DNA of 64,000 nt, from assembly GCA_943737045.1 (NCBI GenBank), contig CALSFV010000009.1, positions 1,116,001-1,180,000 of the forward strand. Reading direction: 5' to 3'. Each line of letters opens with the position of its first letter. The first letter of the stretch is position 1. The position numbers and the translations under genes are program-made. Source of the DNA: Parapristionchus giblindavisi. Taxonomy: Eukaryota; Nematoda; Chromadorea; Rhabditida; Diplogasteridae. Shown in pieces: positions 1 to 11,324 of the stretch. The notes under the pieces are model-generated. The model had not been told where the DNA came from and made no database searches. It was given only the letters and a program-made list of their open reading frames with translations.

Positions 1-401
1 AAAAACTTCCCAAATCGCACTTTCTCAAAACCCATTATCTCGAAATGAATATTCCATCCTTCATATTCCATTTCTTCCTTGTCGAATATTTTCACTGCAA
101 CCTTTCTCAAACGGATTCTCTCGTGAATATAACTTTCAAAGTGAAATTACCGAGAAAAAAATTACAACTCCTGGTAGTACCGATTCATTGTTTAAAGGTG
201 GAGACCCTCGAATTATCATGCAAATCTCTTACATCTCGCTTATACAAGTGTCTACTGATATGCAAGAAGATAAAGAGTCCGCTCAACGTTCCCTTAGCGT
301 AGTGGTAAAACGTCTTACTAGAAAGCGCATGGTGGAGGGTTCGAATCCTATTGCCGAACTTTCCTATTTTCAAAAAGCGCACCTTTGCTTGAGGTTGCTA
401 T
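1..401. other. Intergenic start of window with a tRNA-like segment
   Basis: No supportable protein gene. Positions 290-358 on the plus strand contain an A-box-like string TAGCGTAGTGG (295-305) and a perfect B-box GGTTCGAATCC (338-348), the spacing of an internal RNA polymerase III promoter. The T stem pairs poorly and the base before the putative anticodon is C instead of T, so this looks like a tRNA pseudogene or a tRNA-derived SINE head, not a working tRNA. Confidence 0.4.
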
Positions 402-2641
402 TAGGGTGGCGAGAATGGCTCTTGACTCACCGTTCCCACTGGCACTTTCTTGCGGTTTACCGAGAGAGGCGCATTTACGACCTCTCTCTCGTTGACTCAC
501 TAATATTAAGGGCAAGAGATTGCGGTCGATTCAAAAAAAAATGATTCCGTCGTGACTCTTTTGCATTTTAGCGGATGTAAGAGGTCAAAATATGTATAAT
601 AATCTGAAATAAATAATAATCTGAATATTTTTTAATCTCCATGCCAAGGGCTATTGAAAGAGCATACATTTGCCTAGCAAAAAAACATTTCAAAATTTCG
701 TCGAATTCTCATGTTATTATGTTATTATTGTTAAAATTATTGTCATGCATATCCATAAATATCTTTATGATCAATTCTATCACTTGCCCCCCCCCCCCCC
801 CTGTATCTCTCAATCTATCACTCTCTTCTTCTCCCTATCCCTCTCCCTCCATAACCCTAGACGGATGGCGGCATCTATAAAGAGTGTTAGGGACACAGTC
901 TTTAGGGGCGCGTATTGATCTCTTATGATCCATATGGGGCGGAGTTGATTAACACATAAGAGGCGAGGTGTTGGCGTCTCGATTAGTTAACTATACACTA
1001 GGGTTGCCGTTGCGTAGGCGTAGTCGAATTTACCGCGCCCTCTTCCCATCTCTTGCCCCTCTCTCGGCATTTCCCGCACAAGAGATTAGAGACAGCCGGA
1101 GGGTGCGTAGTCCCCGCACCTTTGCGGGGACTACGCACTCTTTCTCGCCTCTCCCTGACCCTATAACTACTCTCTCTTCGCTCCACCCGGCTCACCCCCA
1201 TTGAGGCACGTTTGAAGACATATCCAACTCCCTTCTCATCTGAGAGCTTAGCAGTCAACAGCAAAGTTGTAGCTCACATCGACCCGGTTCTGATTCTTTT
1301 TTGGAAGAGTCGATACGATCAAAACAAACGAAATAACATTCGTTCTACGGTTTTAGATGGAAATCAAAACAATTACCGTTCAAATAAGTGTTGGTGTCTA
1401 CATTTGAATTTCTATCAATGATCATAGGAATCAGATTTCCCCCTGAATATTTATTATGTTGAGTTCCTGTCATTCCATCTACTTTTCATTTCAATGATTC
1501 AATGTCTCGAGAGGGACATTGTTAACCTCTCATGGTCCGCTCTTCCACTCTCGTCGCTCTTCTGGTTGTGAGATTATCTATGACAGATCAATAAAAATTC
1601 GCATACCATAAATATACGATGTCCCGTTGTCCGTGACTGTTACATTGTTTTCATTTATCACGGTCTTGATGCAGTACTTATTATTTAAATGTGTTTTAGT
1701 GTGGATTTGTTTGCCCAATGCACTTATGTATAATAATAAAAAATGAAAAAAACTGCTAGCGCAGCGAAGCGAAATTGGTATACTGTAACGTACTGTAGAA
1801 TGTTTCTGTAAATGTGCTAACATCATGATTTCACCTTATTATGGATGTATCTCATTACATGACTCCATTCATTGAACTTACACAGATCGTAGGGATACAA
1901 ATAATGTGTTTAAATTATCAAGTATCATTTTAAACAAAGTAAAGTATTGTTTGAAATAGAAAAAAAAATATATCTTTCTGAATTTTTGTAGCTAAAATAT
2001 TTTTAAAATTATTTTCAAAAAGCCGTGCATTCGATAGCTAATACTGTCAAGATTCCACGCAAAAAAATTCAGGTCGAAATACGAAGTTAAGTTAAGTCAT
2101 GACCTTTTTTAAGTTGTTTTCGTTCGGTTTGGTCTTTGTCTGAAGCTCTCTCTTATCTCCATTGTCTCTCGACTACTCTCCGTCAATACAACAGTACCGT
2201 ATCGATTGTTTCATTCCAACATAGCTACGCTACCTATGAGAGTGAATTCAATGAGCTCTGTCCCGATGACGACGATGAAGAACTTTAAATGTTTGAAAGT
2301 ACATAGTTCTCATCCCAATTGCTAAAAGTAAAGAAATGTAAAGGAATGATGGTAATGCATCATCACATGAGAAATCGACGAAATTTTAAAATTTTCTTTG
2401 ACAGGCGAATTTATGCTCTTTCAATAGCCCTTGTCATGTAGATTACAAAAATATTCAGATTTGCATATTTTGACCACTTACATCCGCTAAAATGCAAAAG
2501 AGTCACGACGGAATCATTTTTTTTATTCGACCGTGACCTCTAAGCAAGGCAGCCAGGGGGAATGGGTGAGTAGCTAGAGAGGTGACTCACCAATTGGAGA
2601 GAGAGATAATAGGTGAGTCAAGAGTTATTCTCGCCACCCTA
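402..2641. mobile_element. Non-autonomous hAT-type DNA transposon, 2.24 kb
   Basis: The ends are inverted: TAGGGTGGCGAGAA at 402 and its complement ending at 2641. The similarity of the ends extends inward about 250 bp, so 402-660 mirrors 2400-2641. The element is flanked on both sides by the same 8-bp string GTTGCTAT (394-401 and 2642-2649), the target duplication length expected of hAT transposases. No transposase frame is visible inside. The interior holds a poly-C run near 787-801 and a snap-back hairpin at 1102-1141. Family assignment rests on the ends and the 8-bp duplication only. Confidence 0.75.
1102..1141. repeat. Perfect GC-rich hairpin inside the hAT element
   Basis: The string GTGCGTAGTCCCCGC is followed after 8 bases by its exact complement. 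It sits in the element interior and has no link to a frame. Confidence 0.7.
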
Positions 2642-2699
2642 GTTGCTATCATGATTCGTTCATGATTCTAGCGATCAATAAGCTGAATTAGCATAAAAT

Positions 2700-2990
2700 A
2701 ATTTTTTTTCTTTCGTTAAATAGCAGACCACTTTCCCTTTAATTCCCCTCTCTGCGCAGTTGATATCTTATGTAAAAATGGATGGGCTATCCGAATAACA
2801 CAACTATTTTACTCATTTCGAAACATAAGCATGAGATATTGGCAAAAAACGAGACATTTTTTTGCATTCCAATCGTCGACGCAGGTTCGAATCCTGTCGC
2901 GGGTGAAAATTTTTGCAAACTTTTTTATTTCCTTATTGGCTTCTAATCAACTTTTTTTCCTTTTTAGGACTGTCTAAAATGGTTTTCAGA
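2700..2990 (+). repeat. Repeat unit, inverted copy of 4141-4840, with B-box
   Basis: This stretch matches 17080-17330 directly and 4141-4840 in reverse, so it forms a local inverted repeat within the left flank. It keeps a perfect B-box with a pairing T stem (GGTTCGAATCC, 2884-2894), which the other two copies have lost through an 11-base deletion. It may therefore be a tRNA-derived repeat. No A-box is obvious. Confidence 0.5.
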
Positions 2991-3006
2991 TCGAACAATA
3001 TCTAAA

Positions 3007-3335
3007 ATGCAAGGTTCTGAAAGTGTAAGTTGCTTTTTTATAAACATTTTTATCAGTGGATACATTTCAAGAATCAAGCGCATCCACAGTCATTATTTGA
3101 ATCATCCTTCTCAACTGAATTAACATCGGTGAGTTCTCTATCGATCAATTCAATTGTTTCTTCCATGCATGTTGAATATCTCCAATAATTTCCATGAATT
3201 GTTCCATCTTCCGTTACATAGCATCCCCCGTCATCGATTCACCGTACTCCTCTGTTCCCTTCGACGAACTTTGCGTCAGAAAAGAATGTGCCAACTCCTA
3301 TATCCATGTGCCTCCATGCCAGAATTCCTGTTTGA
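3007..3335 (+). CDS. Possible small three-exon gene, unknown function
   Basis: A frame can be built from three segments with good splice sites in matching phase: 3007-3024 (donor GTAAGT), 3057-3128 (acceptor TATCAG, donor GTGAGT) and 3222-3335 (acceptor ACATAG, stop TGA). It would give a serine- and proline-rich peptide of about 67 residues with no motif I recognise, no signal peptide and no membrane segment. It lies between repeat copies outside the palindrome and has no second copy here to test conservation. It may be chance. Confidence 0.2.
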
Positions 3336-3573
3336 TTTGAAAGTGAAGTCGTTTAATTCCGACACCTGAAGACTCTTCACTGGAAGGTAGTCGACAGTGA
3401 GCGGAATGAAGTAGGAGAAAGAAGAAAATTCTCCTCCACAATTCGCAAAACAATGACTATTTCAAGAGAATACATGGTAGAGAAGAAGAAACGGAACCTT
3501 TTCAATGAGACTACTCCGCTATTTTATGTTCGTGGGTTGCGCCGTGGGCAGCACCATTGTATTGTATGGCAAC

Positions 3574-3797
3574 GGGGCATAACTCGGCTCATAGGGGTCC
3601 TAGAAACTTGGGCTGGGCATCATTGTGATCAATATCAGTAACGCACGCTACCGTAATCTACCGTAACTCAGTTCGGTGGGTCAGATCGGGGCATAACTCG
3701 GGTTGTGGGGGTCATAGAAACACGAGATAGGTATCAATGTGATCAGCATCAGCATCAATACCGTAATATACCGTAACCCAGTTCGCTGGGTCAGATC
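3574..3797. repeat. Two-unit tandem repeat, period about 114 bp
   Basis: Two imperfect copies each begin GGGGCATAACTCGG and end near CAGTTCG-TGGGTCAGATC, with TACCGTAA strings in between. Fragments of the same repeat occur at 17660-17750 and 19080-19150. The left arm of the large palindrome begins inside the second unit, at about 3721. Confidence 0.7.
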
Positions 3798-4252
3798 ATG
3801 TTGGGTGGGTCAAATTTAGCTAAAAATTGTCGGAATGGTCACTACGTGTGCTTTATCATTATGAGCTACGGTGCTCCCCACGGACCACCCCACGGACAAA
3901 AATAACGGAGTAATGTCTCGAGTGTACCAAAGAAATCATTTCTCTAACATTAAACGATGGATAGCAAGCAAACGCACCAATCATAACTGATTCTATTTTT
4001 ATTTGTTTTTCCTATCTTGTTTTTTTTTTCACGATGAAAGAAAATGATCTTACTATCACTTTCATTTGAGTGATCTCCTTTAGAAAATAAGTTCCCGTAC
4101 AAGCAAAAGAAAAAAGACTTGAAATCATGTAATGTCATAAATGAAAACCATTTTAGACAGTCCTAAAAACGAAAAAAAGTTGATTAGAAGAAAGAAAGGA
4201 ACTAAAAAAAGTTTGCAAAAATTTTCACCCGCGACTCCTGCGTCGACGTGTG

Positions 4253-4700
4253 GAATTTTAATTTAATTTAATTTATCATACATTGAATAAATGTGACAGC
4301 AAGTGATAAATGAATAGTGTGAATAATGTTGAGGGGAGGGGGTCGGAGAGAGGGAGGGAAGGATCTCACTGCGTATCGTCGCTTCCAGGTTCAATAAATT
4401 AGGGTGGAGGCGCCCTAAGCGGGAAGAGGACCGCTTTATGTCAGTAGAGACAGACTGACATGAACCGGAAGGACAAAAACAGGAGAATCCTTACAAGTCG
4501 ATGGAAGGGAGGCCTAGTTTGTGAAACAAGGCTTGGGGAGGGGAGGATAAAAGTTTAGCTTTTATTATGGGTATTGATTGGGATGGATCGATAATACAAT
4601 GTAGTTTTGTCAGGTAACGGGATGTTCTAAGTGCAAAAGATGAACGCAAGTTCTCGCGTCTACAATGAGGGATATGAAAAGAGAAAGAGGATACACGACC
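4253..4700 (-). mobile_element. Left-arm-specific insert, possible retrotransposon 3' end
   Basis: About 440 bp present only in the left arm replace a ~30-base stretch kept in the right arm (around 17190-17215). Read on the minus strand the insert ends in a run of AAATT units directly at the junction, as 3' tails of non-LTR retrotransposons do. No frame is visible. No clear target duplication was found. Confidence 0.4.
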
Positions 4701-4987
4701 ATGAGTGTTTATGTTTCGAGATGATTAAAATAGTTGTGTTATTCGGATAGCCCATCCATTTTTACATAAGATATCAACTGCGCAGATAGGGGAATTAATG
4801 GGAAAGTGGTCTGCTATTTAACGAAAGGAAAAAAACCTGGCCTTTTTTCACAAAATCAGATTTTTCTCAAAAACTATTGAACCAAATCTTTTGAAACTTG
4901 TCATTTTATATAACTTTCAACGCTCGTTCGAATAATATATGACACGATTGGAAAAAATTAATTTGAAATTTTTACTTTTGGTAGATC

Positions 4988-5030
4988 AAAAATTATTTAT
5001 TTGATGCACCCCTGACAGGTGCGACGTATT
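4988..5030 (-). mobile_element. Short retrotransposon 3' tail
   Basis: The minus-strand string GTCGCACCTGTCAGGGGTG followed by ATCAAATAAATAA is the same tail found at 8240-8306, 25505-25566 and 61640-61706, and in mirror at 16860-16900. It looks like a heavily 5'-truncated non-LTR or SINE end. Confidence 0.45.
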
Positions 5031-5050
5031 CTATTCTATATGGTCGAGAA

Positions 5051-5097
5051 TCAGTAATGATCTTCCGTCATCCATCTCATTTCATTCGGTATTTCTG
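5051..5097 (-). pseudogene. Orphan last exon of the F-box/FBA family
   Basis: After a CAG acceptor the minus strand encodes an IPNEMRWMTEDHY-like peptide and a TGA stop. It aligns with the MPNEMRWLTEEM motif of exon 9 in the complete genes. No other exons of this copy are found nearby. A mirror copy lies at 16796-16841, and a degraded relative at 43855-43890. Confidence 0.5.
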
Positions 5098-5099
5098 CG

Positions 5100-6049
5100 A
5101 GAGTGAAACGATTGAAAAAAAGTAATAGAAAAATTGAGAAGCTACTTAACTTTTAAGTGGTTGCTGTGATGAAAAATGTAGTCCTCTGATTCTCATTTCT
5201 TGTGCTCTCATAATTTTTCCCGTTCTCCAACCTGCTCACTCACAGTGTTTTAAAAGTTCTCTTAGCGACATGTACACCGCACACCAAGTGCACTACACGC
5301 ACCACCTACACAACCCCACCGCACACAATGTGTCAAATGCACCCTAATTTTTATTTCTTTTTTCTTCAAATAAAGCAGCACTACCAGTATATTTTTTTCG
5401 CTGGAAATGCATCTACTTGCAAGCCGAAATCAAATTAATTGTTTATACACAAGTTTAATTTACAATGATGGGAATAATGGAATTGCATAATATTCAAGTG
5501 TACTTTTCGATCTAAATGAGCCGAGAAATATGGTACCAATTGATTGTATTCAACAACGAACGAATATTGCATTATTTATAGTGTGTGATTATTCTAGATA
5601 TTATTTATTATCTTCTTTATTGATGTTTATCGATTCATAACATGTACATCAGATTCAATTAGCGGAACATTACTAAATGAAATCGTCTCCTCAAAGATCA
5701 AAGATCAAATAACATTTTTTAGATATAATTCAGGTAGAATTAGCGAAACATAATTTGCAATTAATAAATTTCTTCAAAAGTTTGTGATGTAGATATTAAC
5801 AGGGTAAATCAACAATATTGATAAAGGATCGTACTATTTTATACTATTGATTGTGCAAATGTCCAAGAACAAGGTATCGATTAATAACAGATATTTAAAA
5901 AAATTGTCTTATAGAAGATCAAAGATCAATTTCGTGCTAGATATTTGACTATTCGACAAATTTATTATCAAAATGAGATTGAGTGTATTAAGATATTGTT
6001 ATAGGTAAATAAAAGGAGAAAGAAGCAAATAAAAGTATTATTCAACCAT
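5100..6049. other. 3' flank of copy A, no gene
   Basis: No coding frame is supported. The flank contains AGATCAAAG doublets at 5690-5709 and 5911-5930. Similar flanks follow copies B, D, E, F, G, H and I. Confidence 0.6.
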
Positions 6050-8977
6050 TTAACGTCTCTTGGGATCAGGGAACATCTCTTCAGTAAGCCACCTCACATC
6101 ATTCGGCATTTCAATACGAACCTGTATTAAAAGATGAATAATTATCGTTATTGGGAAATGTCATCAAAACCCCTTCATCAATAATCATCAATAACCAAAC
6201 TATGATATCTGGAGTGTCCATTTACCGTACCCACATTAAAGGGTGCGTAACCTCTCTCAATGATCTCTTCGACGCGCAATGCTTTCACGTTGTTAGAGAA
6301 CAGAGAAATAGTGTGCACAATGAAGAGAACATTGAGAGAGTTAACGGTCCCTTTAATTCATCTACTTACATTAATACATTTACCGTAATTAAACTATTCT
6401 TTCTGACATATATGCACTATTTTGTCTATCGTATCTATAGTAATTTATCTCTTGTGTACACAGTAATTTATCAAGTGTATCTAGAGTAATCCATCTATCC
6501 TCTCTTGAGTAATCATAGTGCCGTACCCGAAGATTTGCAAGCTTGACTCCGTAGACTCTCGGGGCTCTCGCCAATGACCTGAAACCCCTTTCTTCTGCCA
6601 TAATCGAGATCTTTCTAGCACCGATTGAATAATCTTTAAAAGTCAGTTCAACTTTCTCATAGTCAACTTCTGAAAAAAAGCTCTGTATTATAGATGTGTG
6701 TATTTTATTATAATTATTATTAAGTAATGACATTTTAATAAAACAACTATTTCTAAGATTGACTGATTAATTTTAACGTCTAAAATGAAAGGTTCCGTAC
6801 TTGTCCTTTGGCTCCATGATTTACAACGGTACTTGGAACGAGCCGGAGTATCATTGACACATTCCTCATCACGCATAAGTAACTGAGTAATAAACTGCAA
6901 ATATACACGGTAACGAGATTTTTTAATGTATTGATTGGCATCACAAAAAACCTCTCAAAAAAGTAAGATTATTCACCAACACCGGTATGGAAGGGACGGT
7001 ATGCCTCGCGGGGAGGACATCAAATCTCGCGGGGCACATCGTCCCTCCCAACCCACGGGGCACGCCGTCATCCATCTCGCGGGGTCCCCCGTCTAAAGGT
7101 TCTACCCCCGTGATGTACCTCACGACGTACACCACGGGATTGAACGGTGTGCCCCGCGAGTAAAAAATACTGGAGAACATAATACATAATATGTTAAATA
7201 TAGTACATCATACCCTGAAGATGGAAGTGCATTCATCCGTAGGTTTCAACCAATAGCTCACTACAATCCGAGGTCGAACATGATCGAGAATCCATTCCTG
7301 ATAATCAATAATTTAGCCGCCAATCGATAATATTTTCAAATTGTTCACAACAGTCCTAGCAAAAAATGACGTTTTTAAGTTGCAGCGATATTTTTAAGTC
7401 ATTGAATTTCTCATTACATCGAAGCCAGAACTGTTTGCAGGCAGGCCACATATGCGAAATGTCATAGATAAAAAAAGAATTCTGTTTTTTTCTTGAAATG
7501 ATGAATTCTTTGAAAAGTTGCTTTTCTTTACCCAATGCAACCAGCCATTTAAGAAAATTTGCAACCACATGTCTCCCGAATGTTATCCACATATGCATAG
7601 AACAAAGATTTTGGAGACTTTGTAAACTCAAAACTAGCACTTCCTCTGAACATATTTTGAGCTCCGCTAAAAAGGTTTGAAACTGATCCACCCACGCATG
7701 ATGGCCAAGAATAATACAGATACAGTTATAACTAACCGGCACACCTTCCTTTTCTAGATCGATTTTAATCATTAGCATACTTTCACCACTAGAAGAAATA
7801 CAACGAGTAATTGGCTCTTCACCCTTCACATCTTCTTCTTGCACACTACAAATGTGAATAATTAATTGAATATATCATTTTCATACTGTAACTAAAATGG
7901 CACGTCTAATTCGAGAAGTGTTTCTTGAAAAAGCTTGAAAAATAATGATACTTTATGTCCCCTCCGAAAATCCAGCCATACTTCTCCTTCATTTGTTCTG
8001 AAGATAGGAGCGGTGGCACGATATTTGGCCTGAAATTGACTATTGATTGATGTTAATTATCGATTGCCTTGGTCGTGCCATCAATCACAAGAATACCTGA
8101 GCCCTTTCACGTTGCATTCGCGGAGGATAACAGAATGTCTATTTTTTCAGTGATTTTTTGATAAAGAATTGATAAAATGGTGCAAAGCACGAATGAAATA
8201 CAGCGCGAAAGCCATAACGCCAGAAACCATTTTGCCGGGTTTATTTATTTGTTTATTTATTATTTTTATTTATTTGATACACCCGTGACAGGTGCGACAG
8301 CAAATACATTAAAAAAATTATTGGCTGATCTGTCGCTAGTGCTCAGGAAAGATCAAAATCAAAAGACACGGTAGTATGTTAAATCGAACTACAACAAACC
8401 TAAATGGATTCTTTTCGAAAATCCTTTCATAAATTTCCGGCAATTTTCCGTAAGTTTCCTCAATTTCATCTCGTTTTTCTTTCAGACTTCTTCTGAAAGA
8501 AGCGGGAGGAAGGGTACATCCAGTACTCTCACACATATCAATCCATACAAGAGGATCAGATAGAAGATCTTCGAAACGACGACAAACCTGTCACAATCAT
8601 AATAGATATTGATAATAAATTAGTAGAATTAGATGTACATATAATAATTATTTTTGCATGCATTCTTTAAAGGACAAATTGTCTACGTCTACGTCATATT
8701 TTTCTGTTAGTCCTTCGCTCTCTATTGGCGATAGTAAACGGTTTGAAATGCTTACTTTTTTGAGTGTAAGAAGAGTAGGATAATCAGCACGTTTGAATAT
8801 TTCTATGAATACATCATTCGGATAGAGTTCCGCGTAGATTGAGGAAGAAATAATGGTCTAAACATTGATTTTTTTCTTCAAAATATTCATAAAGCACTGA
8901 CAAGAAAGCATTGTGAGTCATTCCTACAACTTGGTCTTGATATATTTGTTGAAAATTCGTACCTTTTCAGTGTTCAT
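6050..8977 (-). CDS. F-box/FBA protein, copy A (Fbs-type ligase receptor)
   Basis: Nine exons on the minus strand: 8963-8977, 8756-8857, 8400-8587, 7952-8029, 7737-7845, 7214-7297, 6801-6894, 6527-6669 and 6050-6121. They total 885 nt and give 294 residues, the usual size of FBXO2/FBXO6 (about 290-300). Residues about 18-60 form an F-box (YPNDVFIEIF, then CRRFEDLLSDPLVW) that should bind SKP1. From about residue 98 the FBA fold follows: KNPF, the YGWIFGGD block, GEEPITRC, IDLEKEG, then WILDHVRPRIVV, YSIGARKI and GVKLANL, all in the order of the vertebrate family. The start ATG (MNTEK) is a 5-residue first exon shared by the copies. The intron-5 boundaries were placed because they join IDLEKEGVP to EWILDHV, as in the family. 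The glycan-loop Tyr-Trp pair of Fbs1 is absent. Confidence 0.85.
6240..6352. mobile_element. 113-bp TTAA-flanked MITE in intron 8 of copy A
   Basis: The ends AGGGTGCGTAACCTCTCTCA and their complement are flanked by TTAA on both sides (6236-6239, 6353-6356). Copies F and I have a single TTAA at the equivalent place (CACATTAATTCG), which is an empty site. The length and the TTAA duplication suggest a piggyBac-type MITE. Confidence 0.8.
6985..7165. repeat. GC-rich tandem repeat in intron 6 of copy A
   Basis: Strings of the type CTCGCGGGG and CACGGGGCACGCCGT recur at least four times in an otherwise AT-rich intron. The same block is present in B (13137-13317), D (22069-22225), F (41905-42066) and G (48305-48462) but absent from E, H and I. 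It is therefore an insertion gained in one branch of the family. Confidence 0.7.
8240..8306 (-). mobile_element. Retrotransposon 3' tail in intron 3 of copy A
   Basis: A TGTCACGGGTGTATCAAATAAATAA-type tail on the minus strand sits in intron 3. It is shared with B (11996-12062), D and I, and missing from G, where the flanks join directly near 49545. It dates those four copies as one branch. Confidence 0.55.
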
Positions 8978-9826
8978 TATGTCGGGGAGAAGTAAAGGGT
9001 GAGAGGAGAATCGAATTCTGAAGTGAAATGAATAAGAAAAAGGATGCAAGAGATAAGATACACGGAGGTTCATTGGAGGGAAATCCCTACATTGAACTTT
9101 TTACGGATTTCGAAATTGTAAATTTGACGATTTATCGGATCCACAAAATGTTCATTTTAAGTCCACCCTGATTCTCGGGGTGCCCCCCTTGAAGCCTCAT
9201 TGCCAGGCACTAACACGAAAAATCGGCAACGTTGATTTGCAAAGGGCGTGAATCGAACCTACAAGGTTCGGATCGCCACACAAAAAATCCAGCCACAAAG
9301 ACATGGTAGCATGTTTCCAATCTCGTGAAACTTGATGGCTCTAGTCAGACGCGCTGGTATTGCAAGCAACCGCAACGCCACGGACGGGACATAAAAGCCT
9401 GAAAGACGTACGCCCTCTTTTGGCAAGATGCCATATGCACATCAAAGCTAAGAAACTATGGTACAACGCGTTATTGCTAAATGTAGAATCGCACTCCCTA
9501 AATGCAGAAATTATAAAAAAGATGCGTAATACAGCAAAAAAAAAATCGTACGGAATAATTGCAAAAAAACGTAATGCAAAAAAACAGCAGACTGCAAGCT
9601 TTTGTCAGTAATATATAATAGATGCATCTATAAATCTGCGAGATATTAGAATATACAAAATATAAATAAAAGACTTATTCACAAATATCAACAGACATAG
9701 CGAAATGTAGGATTTCTCACTGCATTTAGCGAGCGTCGCGTCATTATTCAAAATAGTAGTGTAGCGTCATTTCGACCAATACGGTATCTCAAAATTTGCG
9801 CTGGGGCGATCTTGAGTGCATGCGTT
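8978..9826. other. 5' flank of copy A with tRNA-like segment
   Basis: No gene is supported. On the minus strand, 9249-9315 contains GGTTCGATTCA, a near B-box, preceded by TTTGTGGCTGG, the remains of a tRNA-derived element that recurs upstream of every complete 5' end. The flank matches 62379-63226 almost base for base and is mirrored at 10490-11324. Confidence 0.55.
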
Positions 9827-10489
9827 CAAAGTGTAAATACACTTCAAGTTTTGAAATACCAGAGAATATCAAGTTATAGCCAAAGATATCATAATTTATT
9901 CAACTGTACTTATAAAACGTGCAATGATAAAACAAAAGTGTTATTATTGACCGTATAAAATCACTTGTTTATTTGGTACGAGAGTAGCCTACCACAGCCA
10001 CAATGTGTATCTATATTTAGAGAGACAACACAAGTGAGAAAGTACGTAGATCAGAGAGAGAGCGAAGAAGGAAGGGAGGAAAAAGAGGGGAGTTGATCGA
10101 ATGTTCTTTCTCTGTTTAGCAGCCTGTAGCAAGGCAATCGACGCGTTGCGGTTTCCAACAATATCGTATCACAAATTGTCCAAACAGAGGCGGGCGCCCC
10201 TTTATTTGGCAAGATGTCATATGCACATCGAAGTTCAAAAAAACTACGATATTAGGAAAAAACCCAAAATTTTAAAGATACTAAAATAATTTCCAGTCTA
10301 GAGACTTGAACATTGAAAAGAACACCGATAAAACTTTATTCGTTTTTTAGAGCATGGTATCAGATGCGCAAAAACCGCAGAAGCGGCAAAAAGCAAATAT
10401 AGCCAGGACAATGATATTCTCTTAGAAATGATCGGTTAATAATAAAAATTTAGCAAATAATATTTTAAAAGTCTGTTGATAGACACCTA
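9827..10489. other. Unique spacer at the palindrome centre
   Basis: About 660 bp lie between the arms and have no mirror. The sequence is not unique in the window: much of it matches 63240-63780 in reverse and 28600-28930 and 51890-52165 in part. It contains a purine-rich stretch (GAGAGAGAGCGAAGAAGGAAGG). I see no gene. Confidence 0.7.
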
Positions 10490-11324
10490 AACGCATGCAC
10501 TCAAGATCGTCCCAGCGCAAATTTTGAGATACCGTATTGGTCGAAATGACGCTACACTACTATTTTTAATAATGACGCGACGCTCGCTAAATGCAGTGAG
10601 AAATCCTACATTTCGCTATGTCTGTTGATATTTGTGAATAAGACTTTTATTTATATTTTGTATATTCTAATATCTCGCAGATTTATAGATGCATTTATTA
10701 TATATTACTGACAAAAGCTTGCAGTCTGCTGTTTTTTTTTGCATTACGTTTTTTTGCAATTATTCCGTACGATTTTTTTTGCTGTATTACGCATCTGAAT
10801 TTAGGGGGTGCGATTCTACATTTAGCAATAACGCGTTGTACCATAGTTTCTTAGCTTTGATGTGCATATGGCATCTTGCCAAAAGAGGGCGTACGTCTTT
10901 CAGGCTTTTATGTCCCGTCCGTGGCGTTGCGGTTGCTTGCAATACCTTCGCGTCTGACTAGAGCCATCAAGTTTCACGAGATTGGAAACATGCTACCATG
11001 TCTTTGTGGCTGGATTTTTTGTGTGGCGATCCGAACCTTGTAGGTTCGATTCACGCCCTTTGCAAATCAACGTTGCCGATTTTTCGTGTTAGTGCCTGGC
11101 AATGAGGCTTCAAGGGGGGCACCCCGAGAATCAGGGTGGACTTAAAATGAACATTTTGTGGATCCGATAAATCGTCAAATTTACAATTTCGAAATCCGTA
11201 AAAAGTTCAATGTAGGGATTTCCCTCCAATGAACCTCCGTGTATCTTATCTCTTGCATCCTTTTTCTTATTCATTTCACTTCAGAATTCGATTCTCCTCT
11301 CACCCTTTACTTCTCCCCGACATA

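Larger units (their letters stand above)
3721..9826. repeat. Left arm of a 14-kb palindrome
   Basis: This arm is the near-identical reverse complement of 10490-17751. Positions x and 20302-x correspond through the gene region; the offset becomes 21893 left of the Tc1-like insertion, and about 21472 outside the 4253-4700 insert. The predicted proteins of the two arms are identical; a few substitutions and a ~14-base indel lie in the 5' flank. Arm-specific insertions show that the arms have separated since the duplication. Confidence 0.9.

Noticed and set aside
290..358. Functional tRNA gene
   Set aside because: The B-box is perfect but the T and anticodon stems pair badly and the base before the anticodon is not T.
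6151..6489. 112-codon frame antisense to intron 8
   Set aside because: It runs through the TTAA MITE and intron sequence, overlaps exon 8 only antisense, and lacks any family feature.
6941..7180. 79-codon frame repeated in A, B and D
   Set aside because: It translates the GC-rich intron-6 repeat. It is absent from E, H and I, and other copies carry indels in it.
7356..7844. 162-codon open frame as a separate gene
   Set aside because: Its first part is exon 5 of the F-box gene and the rest reads through intron 5. Splicing joins IDLEKEGVP to EWILDHV as the family demands. The conservation of the intron part is kept as a finding, not as a gene.
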